Assembly (NCBI RefSeq): GCF_000151315.2
Contig: NW_011887308.1
Coordinates: 534,951 to 549,606 of the forward strand
Source: Capsaspora owczarzaki ATCC 30864
Taxonomy: Eukaryota > Opisthokonta > Filasterea
Direction: 5' to 3'
DNA length: 14,656 bases
The notes below the pieces were generated by a model, which was not told the origin of the DNA, made no database searches, and worked only from the letters and a program-made list of their open reading frames with translations. A program made the translations under genes and the position numbers. Below, one piece after another: positions 9,401-14,656 of this stretch; the stretch's first letter is position 1, and the number at the start of each line of letters is the position of its first letter.

Positions 9401-9451
9401 CATGGCTTTCTCACTTGGAACAGCTTGAGCGAGAATCAACCGCCGAATTAA
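3433..9451 (+). CDS. Large RI/NLR-type leucine-rich repeat protein, 33 exons, putative nuclear
   Basis: Hand-reconstructed spliced gene, predicted 1,071 residues. Exon 1 is 3433-3747 (Pro/Ala/Thr-rich, basic KPKRAAARVAANAAAAA). Exon 2 is 3855-4237. Thirty LRR exons follow (4305-9330), and the terminal exon 9424-9451 ends in TAA. All parts join in one frame without stops. Exon 2 holds basic clusters (SKRRAAE, KKNKKKARQ; about residues 172-182), then an acidic stretch rich in Asp (about 183-212), then the first half-repeat EEAIGEALLQNTTLTTLE. The LRR consensus is L-x-x-N-x-I-G-D-A-G-A-Q-A-I-A-E-A-L-K-Q-N-T-T-L-T-T-L, the 28-residue class of ribonuclease inhibitor, RanGAP and the NLRC3/NOD LRR domains, which form curved protein-binding solenoids. 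No NACHT, kinase or GAP-specific part, signal peptide or membrane segment is seen. Basic clusters plus the acid tract suggest nuclear, histone- or Ran-like contacts (inference). The exon 1 donor at 3748 (AAG, then GTGCCG) is the weakest junction. The function is unknown. Confidence 0.85.
4305..9330 (+). repeat. Tandem array of 30 single-LRR exons separated by phase-2 introns
   Basis: Exons: 4305-4394, 4483-4551, 4621-4695, 4789-4872, 4954-5037, 5126-5209, 5293-5376, 5457-5540, 5632-5718, 5836-5919, 6001-6084, 6168-6251, 6337-6420, 6514-6597, 6664-6744, 6829-6936, 7021-7104, 7178-7261, 7334-7417, 7540-7620, 7712-7780, 7861-7932, 8033-8113, 8188-8268, 8392-8475, 8587-8670, 8750-8833, 8918-9001, 9083-9166, 9247-9330. 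Nineteen are exactly 84 bp, and all lengths are multiples of 3. Each exon ends after the second base of a codon (CTC GA, then GTATGT is typical) and restarts one base before a Leu codon, so every intron cuts the middle residue of the L-x-L strand. Donors are GTATGT, GTACGT, GTAAGT, GTAGGT or close variants. Acceptors are mostly CAG, some TAG, rarely AAG. Introns are 66-123 nt. Confidence 0.88.
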
Positions 9452-9577
9452 CCAGAGAACGCTCGCTTCCTTTTCTCTGGTGGTGTGTTGCTGTGTTTTC
9501 TTCTGATGATGACTTTTGCTCACTTCGAGGGAGCAGATTGTGTTTGAGTTCGGGTAGTTTTGTAGACGTAGTTTGGT

Positions 9578-9641
9578 AGTTTGTTTGTTTGTTTGTTTTT
9601 GTTTTTTTTTTTTTTTTCGTTTGTTTGTTTGTTTGTTTGTG
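9578..9641. repeat. (GTTT)n and poly-T low-complexity tract
   Basis: Two stretches of about five GTTT units flank a long T-run near 9602-9617. It lies in the 3' flank of the LRR gene and is a simple-sequence repeat. Confidence 0.85.
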
Positions 9642-9831
9642 TGTGTTTTTACCTTGCATGGCTTGACAAATACAAGTACTTCGTTGAGTGTCAACCTTTC
9701 CATCATGAAACCGTGCAAGCATGAATTCAGGTGCTACGATCAACATGTGGATTACCCCGAAGCGTGAACCAAAGCCGGAATGGTTCCCAGTTTGAGCTTG
9801 TACAAGTTTTGTAGAGCTGAACCTGAAGAAC

Positions 9832-9984
9832 TCAAATGAGTGCCACCATCCCTCGAACGAACAGGTAGTTTTGCAAACGCTTCCAGAACGCCGATTTGTT
9901 CTTAACCATCAATACGATAGTACTGCTGAGAGCAAAGCGGGTCGAGATCACGGCAACGGTCTGCCCAATATCAAATCTTGGAGC
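9832..9984 (-). CDS. Doubtful 50-codon C-terminal-like open frame, possible exon or relic
   Basis: Read on the minus strand, the frame between a TAA at 9985-9987 and a TGA at 9832-9834 gives a hydrophobic segment (STRFALSSTIVLMV) followed by KNKSAFWKRLQNYLFVRG. This resembles the last membrane helix and cytoplasmic tail of a multipass protein. An AAG acceptor-like sequence sits near the start of the frame. There is no initiator Met at the start and no adjacent partner exon, since the glycosyltransferase-like gene lies just upstream on the same strand. It may be a gene relic or a chance open frame. The opposite strand is also open here, which weakens the case. Confidence 0.15.
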   Translation of the reverse strand, partial: APRFDIGQTVAVISTRFALSSTIVLMVKNKSAFWKRLQNYLFVRGMVALI

Positions 9985-10006
9985 TTACATAGTTCGTCAA
10001 AGCAAA

Positions 10007-10012
10007 TTTATT
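10007..10012 (-). terminator. Polyadenylation signal of the glycosyltransferase-like gene
   Basis: TTTATT on the plus strand is AATAAA on the minus strand. It lies 84 nt beyond the stop codon at 10097, a typical distance. Confidence 0.65.
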
Positions 10013-10051
10013 AGAACAATCAAAAGGCAAACGCTCGCACGAAGGTTTGAG

Positions 10052-10057
10052 AATAAA
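10052..10057 (+). terminator. Possible polyadenylation signal of the LRR gene
   Basis: This is the first plus-strand AATAAA after the LRR stop codon, 600 nt downstream. If used, the LRR transcript would overlap the 3' end of the opposing minus-strand gene. A non-canonical signal closer to the stop is possible. Confidence 0.35.
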
Positions 10058-10096
10058 TAACAACAAACAACAATCAACGGCGCACAAAGCTCAGGG

Positions 10097-11173
10097 CTAG
10101 TCCTTTTTGGGATAGCACAGCGGAATGTACTCCAAACTGGGATACGGCGCAGGGACTGCACAAAAGCTGTTTGAGCGATCTATCTGCGTGTACATCAGTG
10201 TGGATGCGCATCGGTTGGAGACCGTCGTCCAAAGTGGCTGAGCCACATCGCATAGCACCTCGTCGTAAGCAGAGGCCTCCCCGAGCGAGAAACTGTGAGC
10301 ACGAACACCACCTTGTGCCGGGACCAAGTGTTCGAGAATGTCCATCTGCTTGTCTTTGAAGGCCAGCAGCCAGTACTGGAAAACAAGATGGTCAAACCAG
10401 AACCAGGTCACCTCCTCGTGTCTGCGTGACGTGTCAATGAATGCAAGAAACTCGGGCACATACATGGCTGGAAAGACAGGCATGTCGTTAAACCAAGTGT
10501 ATGTCGACAAGTTGGCTGTCTTGCGGCGCAGTTGCTGGTAAGCGGCATCGTCCGTCCGACGGATCAAGTCGGCAGATGCGTTCATGATATCGTCAAACAC
10601 TGGTGGATGGCCAGGGAACATTGTGACGCCAAAGAAGTGTGTTCGGTGGTCGTTGGCGGCCAGGGCTGCCCGCAGTGCGGCTCGCCGATTGACCGCGGAG
10701 GCGGAGGCGGTTGTCGATGCAGTGTTCAACACGCCTCTGCTCCAGACAACTTCCACGTCGGTCACAATAAAATACTCGTACGTCGGCACGTTGAAAGGCA
10801 GCGCCCAAGTCTCGCCAAGCGACGCGCGAGCCAGCAAATCGAGCGCGTAGTACTTTTTAAACCAGACCGGATTGCGCCTAAAGCTGGGTAGAGTTGCGAG
10901 GGCAGACGGCATAATGATTGTATAGAAGGGTCGTCGTGCATGCCAGCCGTCGAGATTCTCGTCCGGCACGAAAAACGCTGGATCGACATTGCGCCAGGTC
11001 TGGCGGAGTGCAGTGTCGGTGGTCTCGTCAACGACAAAGTACAAATCCACCAAACCATTGTACTCGTAATACAACGAGGTGGCGGTCGCCATGATGGAAA
11101 ACAAGCAATGAGCGAGCGGCTTTCCTTCCGAGCCACACAACAGCGGGGATAATGTGCGCTGCCACCGGCCCAT
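10097..11173 (-). CDS. Putative GT-A-fold glycosyltransferase-like protein
   Basis: A single open frame on the minus strand, 358 residues from the ATG at 11173-11171. Reading from the N-terminus, KPLAHCLFSIM followed by LVDLYFVVDE looks like the first two strands of a nucleotide-sugar transferase fold. WFKKYYALDLLA is followed by YEYFIVTDVEVVW, where TDVEV could be the DxD-type metal and nucleotide site. The C-terminal half has WFNDMPVFPAMYVPEFLAFI and TWFWFDHLVFQYW, typical of acceptor-side helices. Two N-glycosylation sequons (NAS, NLS) fit a secretory or Golgi enzyme. No signal anchor is visible, so an upstream exon may be missing: there is a good GTAAGT donor at 11271-11266 and possible acceptors near 11220-11159. 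The ATG at 11092 has a good context (A at -3, G at +4) but would remove the first strand. Substrate and family are not recognised; the enzyme class is inferred from motif layout only. Confidence 0.62.
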   Translation of the reverse strand: MGRWQRTLSPLLCGSEGKPLAHCLFSIMATATSLYYEYNGLVDLYFVVDETTDTALRQTWRNVDPAFFVPDENLDGWHARRPFYTIIMPSALATLPSFRRNPVWFKKYYALDLLARASLGETWALPFNVPTYEYFIVTDVEVVWSRGVLNTASTTASASAVNRRAALRAALAANDHRTHFFGVTMFPGHPPVFDDIMNASADLIRRTDDAAYQQLRRKTANLSTYTWFNDMPVFPAMYVPEFLAFIDTSRRHEEVTWFWFDHLVFQYWLLAFKDKQMDILEHLVPAQGGVRAHSFSLGEASAYDEVLCDVAQPLWTTVSNRCASTLMYTQIDRSNSFCAVPAPYPSLEYIPLCYPKKD

Positions 11174-11250
11174 CGTACAGTATGTTGCATATGGACACGA
11201 CGCCCGCCCCTGCTCGTCCACCGAATTCGCTTCAATCTTGCGTTTTTGTA

Positions 11251-11261
11251 CCCCCCCCCCC
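11251..11261. repeat. C11 homopolymer
   Basis: Eleven C in a row, equal to G11 on the minus strand, just upstream of the glycosyltransferase-like gene. Confidence 0.9.
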
Positions 11262-11568
11262 GATTACTTACGATACTACTCCCAGTCCCCTATTTCTCGC
11301 CCTTTCTCTTTTCTTTTCTTGTACAGCTCTCTCTCTCGTTCTTTGCGCCATCTTTCAATGCAGTAAAGCTCGATTCACACACCCTTCCGCTGCTCCCCTC
11401 CACCCACCGCGCCCGTCTGTTGCTCGTTGTTGCGTGCACAGTTCGCATTTCTGAAGACTGAAGCGGATGAGATGGCGAGAGTGAGAGAGCGATGCACTGG
11501 TTGAACCGGTTGGACGGGTTTGAGTTGGCGTTGTCCCTTCTCGTCGCTTCACTCCTTGAGCGCCGACG

Positions 11569-11615
11569 ATGATGGCGACTCACTCGCACACAAAGCAACA
11601 CACAACAGGCAGACG
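11569..11615 (+). other. Candidate first coding exon of the bHLH gene
   Basis: ATG ATG at 11569 opens a frame of 15 codons plus two bases, ending before GTGTGA at 11616. Its phase (2) matches the acceptor at 11961-11962 (ATATCCTTGACAG), giving a 347-nt intron and a 698-residue protein. The join rests on phase compatibility alone. Confidence 0.3.
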
Positions 11616-11708
11616 GTGTGACTCAGCTCGACCGCGCTTGACCGAGAGCGAGAACGGCAGCAGCGTCATTGCCGCTTTGCCCTGTCGCACCTTTTGTACC
11701 GACTTTTT

Positions 11709-11720
11709 CCCCCCCCCCCC
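11709..11720. repeat. C12 homopolymer
   Basis: Twelve C in a row following T5, in the leader or first intron of the bHLH gene. Confidence 0.9.
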
Positions 11721-11962
11721 TCTCCCGTTTGCTCGCTTGGGTGTGAGCCAACTCCACGCCTTTGACACTCTGGCTTGGTTGCTTCTCCCCTTTCTTTTGT
11801 ACCTGGCACGGCATCTCAGCGGTCTTTGCTCCGCTGGTCGTTTGCGTTTGACGCAAACAACGAGTCACTCTCATCCTCTCAGATTGACACGTCGACCTGA
11901 CTCAGTTCAACAAACTCACTCTCTGTCTGGTCGTTCTTGGCGTTGCGTGATATCCTTGACAG

Positions 11963-12796
11963 GGCGCTTCTTGCAAGTGACTCGCCAGTCACTCTGTTTC
12001 TCAATGACGGCCTGCTCAGTGTCGCCACGGCAATCCCATTCGTGATTCCAGCTGGAACATCCATCCAGAGCGCAGCCTCCATGTGCCATCAGGTAGTGGG
12101 CCAATCAAGCACACCTATTTGAGCCTATTTCGTGCGCTGGATGTGCTGGATGTGTTTTGCTTATACTTTTTTTTCTTTTTTTTTGTTTTGTTTTTTGGCC
12201 TGTCAGGCCTTGTTTGGAACGCCAAGCTCCGCTGCAAAGCTGTTCACCGACCTTGGCGTGGAACTCATGCCCGTGTCGATGAGCCGCACACCGCTTGTCA
12301 TTCCTGCCAACCAAGCGCTGGTGGTGACAGGGGGCGAGCCATTCTTCCCGCTCACCATGCACTCGCAAATATACCAGGACGCAACGGGAGCGTCGGTGGC
12401 GGCTGGCCACACGCTTGCCGGAGACAGCCAGGCCACACAAGACCGGCTGTCTGGCATTTACAACGAGTCGCGCCGCGTGCAAGAGCAGCAATACCGATTG
12501 CTCCAGAGCTTGTTTGGGCAACTCGAGCAAGCCCAGACGGAGCAGCAGCAAAAGCAGCTCGATCCGCTCGAGCTGGCCTCTGCCTCGCAAGACTTTTTGG
12601 ACACGGCCGCTCCGCTTGTCACTCATGACTTTGCCAATGTGCTCGACTCGGCCGTTCGCGCCTTGTACCGCAACGACGGCGAGATCGGGCCAGACAAGCT
12701 CGCCTCGCATGTCTCGTACGCCATGCACGACCTGCAGCTGATGGGCCAGCCCACAAGTACGTTGACATTCCCGTCTGCTGCAGCTGCTGCCGCTGA

Positions 12797-12830
<34 letters not shown>

Positions 12831-14126
12831 GTCGATGCCGCTGCCGCTGCCACCACCACTAGCTCCGCCACCTCCTCCTCGTCCTCTACAGCCGCCAAAC
12901 CTCACACTGGTGCTGTTGCCACGCAGCAAGTCTCAAACTCAATCGAGGCCATCTTCAACAACATGGCGCTGCCTCGCCTGAACGTGCCAGTGGCCACACG
13001 TGAGCAATTGAGCGTGGCCAACTGGACCAGCCAGCCTGCGCCCGAAACCATGGACATGTGCACCATCAACCGCAAGCTGCAGGTCGAGCGGTACCGTGAT
13101 CGCCTCAACCTTGGCGTTGCCGACTCTGTCTATCGCGTCAACCCTCCCGTCCGTCCTGGCGCGCTCGATGAGCTGTCCAAGGCCGAGTCGCCAGCTGCCA
13201 GCGAAACTGAGAGCACCGGCTCTGCGGCCCACTCTACCTCAACTGCTGCAGCCGCTTCGATGGCAGCACCGCCTGCAGCGGCTGACTCTGCGCATCACGA
13301 AGAATTTAGCATGGACATGAGTTCGGACGAGGAGTCGGGCGCGTTTTCCATGGGCTCTGGTGCGGGCGCCGCGCGAGGCAAGAAGGTCAAGGAGCGAGGA
13401 ATGAGTCACAAGCAAGCCGAGCAACGCGCCCGGGACCGATTGCGCACATCCATGCAAGAGCTGGTGCTTTCGCTCCCCGCCCCAGAGAATGTCAAGAACG
13501 CGTCCCGCGCGACCGTGCTCAAGAAGGCGGCCGAGTTTCTCGCCTTCACGCGACGCCGAAATGACACGCTCAAGGCCGAGAACGATCGTGCCAAGCGCGA
13601 AATCATGGAGCTGGAGGCCGAGCAGCGGCGGCTGCAGCAGCAAATCCAAGCGGCCAACCTGATGACTGTCGAAATCACCGACAAGAACCATCGCTACGTT
13701 TTTGTCGATCACATGTGGGAAATTGTCACAGGCTACCAGCGGACAGAGGCACTCGGCAAGCTTGTTCGAGACGTGGCCGGCTGCCCGACCTGCGCTCTCA
13801 TGATTGAACGAGGGCTCGAGATTATGCACAGCATTGAGAAGGGCATCGAATGGAGCGGCCTGATGATGAGCCGGCGCAAGGACGGCCGCATTTTCGCGTC
13901 CCTGGCGCACATTGTGCCCGTGATGGACGAGACCGGACAGGTCATTCAGAATGTGTGCACTCGGCGGCACTTTCATCTGCTCGATCCCATGCAGGCCTCC
14001 TCTGTGTGTACATTTGAAAAGTCGCTCGAGGCGGAAGTCCAATCAGCCATTCCACTGAATGTTGTCTCGCCTGAAATTGTCGCTGCGGATGTCTCGCAGG
14101 CGTTTTTGTCTGCACCCATCTCGTGA
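11963..14126 (+). CDS. bHLH-leucine zipper transcription factor with C-terminal PAS domain
   Basis: Two firm exons, 11963-12092 (ends CAT CAG before GTAGTG) and 12207-14126 (TGA at 14124-14126), join in phase 0; the start codon is on an upstream exon. The basic region MSHKQAEQRARDRLR (from 13401) has His, Glu and Arg spaced as H5-E9-R13, the set that reads CACGTG in class B bHLH proteins (MITF, USF, MYC). Helix 1, a loop (PAPENVKNASR) and helix 2 (ATVLKKAAEFLAF) follow, then a zipper with heptad L-A-L-L (13571-13650). About 13659-13980 is a PAS fold: YVFVDHMWEIVTGY, EALGK, MSRRKDGRIFASLAHIVPV, MDETGQVI. The LOV cysteine motif is absent, so flavin photochemistry is not expected. The N-terminal half is Gln-, Ala- and Ser-rich and may be an activation region. 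Role: E-box-binding nuclear regulator whose PAS may dimerise or sense a ligand (inference). Confidence 0.88.
12093..12206 (+). other. Intron of the bHLH-PAS gene
   Basis: Donor CAG then GTAGTG, acceptor after an extensive T-rich tract at GGCCTGTCAG; 114 nt. Both flanking exons are in phase 0 and read as continuous protein. Confidence 0.8.
12801..12827 (+). repeat. (GCT)9 trinucleotide repeat coding poly-Ala
   Basis: Nine pure GCT codons followed by GCC, within a longer Ala/Ser/Thr low-complexity stretch (about 12777-12895) of the bHLH-PAS protein. On the other strand this is a CAG-type repeat, likely to vary in length. Confidence 0.92.
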
Positions 14127-14185
14127 TGCTTTTCGTTGGTGGTACGTGCCATGTGTGTGTGTGTGCAAGTCGTTGATGTTCATGC

Positions 14186-14187
<2 letters not shown>

Positions 14188-14242
<55 letters not shown>
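14188..14242. repeat. (GT)27 microsatellite
   Basis: A pure dinucleotide run of 55 nt in the 3' untranslated region of the bHLH-PAS gene. It is flanked by imperfect copies of a CATGCCATGTGTG-like unit at about 14147-14165, 14178-14195 and 14252-14277, which suggests slippage and local duplication. Confidence 0.95.
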
Positions 14243-14245
<3 letters not shown>

Positions 14246-14351
14246 TGTGTGCATGTTCATGCTATGTGTGCGTGTGTGCAAGGTGTATTTTCTTCGTTTC
14301 AACCTCAACCCCATCCTTGCCCAACAAGCACGCGGGGAAGGATTTTGAAAG

Positions 14352-14357
14352 AATAAA
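14352..14357 (+). terminator. Polyadenylation signal of the bHLH-PAS gene
   Basis: AATAAA 226 nt after the stop codon, followed by a T17 run (14384-14400) that can serve as the U-rich downstream element. Confidence 0.7.
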
Positions 14358-14586
14358 TCAAAATCGAAAAAATTCATTCATTCTTTTTTTTTTTTTTTTT
14401 CGTCCAAATCTCGTCTTAGTTGAAGGTTTTGACCAAGCAGCAAGCTTCATTGAGACAAAAGCAAATACAGTATACAACATTGTCTGCGCAACAGCAACAA
14501 TACAAGCGAAAAAACCCAAAAAACTAACGGAAAACTACAATACTGTGGGACGCAAACGAAAAAAAAAAAACGGAGCTGCACTTCAC
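14358..14586. other. Convergent 3' flanks, no gene seen
   Basis: T-run at 14384-14400, then A-rich sequence, including an A-run near 14560, up to the stop codon of the minus-strand gene. No canonical AATAAA is seen on the minus strand; an AATGAA-like variant occurs near 14370-14380. Confidence 0.4.
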
Positions 14587-14656
14587 TTAGGCACGCAGCA
14601 TCTCGTCATCGTTGTCGTCGTCGTCGTGGATACTCATCCACTGCACAAAGGCAGCC
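14587..14656 (-). CDS. C-terminal end of an unidentified protein with an acidic tail
   Basis: The minus strand from the right edge reads AAFVQWMSIH, then a run of mostly Asp, then EMLRA and TAA (14589-14587). The ordinary start and charged, Asp-rich end look like a genuine C-terminus, and the gene converges on the bHLH-PAS gene. Only 23 codons are in the window, so the family cannot be named. Confidence 0.55.
   Translation of the reverse strand, partial: AAFVQWMSIHDDDDNDDEMLRA

Larger units (their letters stand above)
9452..10096. other. Convergent intergenic region between the LRR gene and the glycosyltransferase-like gene
   Basis: It contains the 3' end of the LRR gene, a GTTT/T-rich repeat (about 9578-9641), a weak minus-strand open frame (9832-9984) and polyadenylation signals on both strands near 10007-10057. 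No confident gene is seen. No AATAAA for the LRR gene occurs before 10052. Confidence 0.55.
11174..11962. promoter_or_regulatory. Divergent promoter and 5' leader region
   Basis: It separates the minus-strand glycosyltransferase-like gene from the plus-strand bHLH gene. It contains C-runs at 11251-11261 and 11709-11720, a CT-rich block (about 11285-11340), a GTAAGT donor on the minus strand at 11271-11266 and ATG codons at 11569 and 11572 on the plus strand. Short open frames here are low-complexity and not convincing. The right part (about 11616-11962) may be an intron of the bHLH gene. Confidence 0.5.

Noticed and set aside
9868-10060. Plus-strand open frame of about 63 codons
   Set aside because: No start codon, no domain, and it overlaps 3' flank sequence and both polyadenylation signals.
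11152-11461. Several short plus-strand frames rich in Pro, Ser and Leu
   Set aside because: They come from C-runs and CT-rich promoter sequence; no domain or start context supports them.
12132-12206. ATG at 12132 followed by a hydrophobic stretch, as if a signal peptide began the bHLH protein
   Set aside because: The stretch is the T-rich end of an intron (12093-12206) with good donor and acceptor; upstream sequence 11963-12092 is coding in the matching phase, and a secretory signal on a DNA-binding factor is implausible.
12105-12929. Minus-strand open frame rich in Gly and Ser
   Set aside because: It arises from the antisense of GCT and GCC repeats and crosses the plus-strand intron.
13239-14042. 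Long minus-strand open frame (267 codons) opposite the bHLH-PAS exon
   Set aside because: Antisense shadow of a strongly supported coding region with no recognisable domain.

Overview
This window looks like nuclear DNA from an intron-rich, gene-dense unicellular eukaryote. It has short GT-AG introns (31 of 66-123 nt in one gene), AATAAA signals behind stop codons, homopolymer and microsatellite tracts, and animal-like protein modules: an ADAMTS-type thrombospondin repeat, a secreted-type NUC nuclease, NLR-like leucine-rich repeats and a bHLH-zipper factor. A unicellular relative of animals (Capsaspora or choanoflagellate type) fits best, but this is inference; no sequence comparison could be run.

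Layout. (1) 1-1047, minus strand: the 5' side of a gene encoding a CBM96/DNRLRE-like module and a thrombospondin type 1 repeat, running off the left edge. (2) About 1004-2236, plus strand, divergent from it: a DNA/RNA non-specific endonuclease in two exons with a cysteine-rich tail and an AATAAA signal. (3) 2334-3432: about 1.1 kb without a convincing gene, ending in T-tracts. (4) 3433-9451, plus strand: a 33-exon gene, reconstructed by hand, predicted to encode 1,071 residues. Its N-terminus is basic then acidic and looks nuclear. It is followed by 30 consecutive exons that each encode one RI/NLR-type leucine-rich repeat; 19 of the 30 are exactly 84 bp, and all introns inside the array are phase 2. 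(5) 9452-10096: the convergent 3' ends of gene 4 and gene 6. (6) 10097-11173, minus strand: a putative GT-A-fold glycosyltransferase-like protein. (7) 11174-11962: a divergent regulatory region with two C-runs and CT-rich tracts. (8) 11963-14126, plus strand: a bHLH-leucine zipper transcription factor with a C-terminal PAS domain, two firm exons and perhaps one small upstream exon. (9) 14127-14656: a (GT)n microsatellite, an AATAAA signal, and the acidic C-terminus of another minus-strand gene entering from the right.

The genes do not form an evident pathway; they look like ordinary neighbours in a compact eukaryotic genome. The standout is the one-repeat-per-exon LRR gene, whose symmetric exons could be skipped, duplicated or swapped without breaking the frame. 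Second is the bHLH-zipper-PAS combination.
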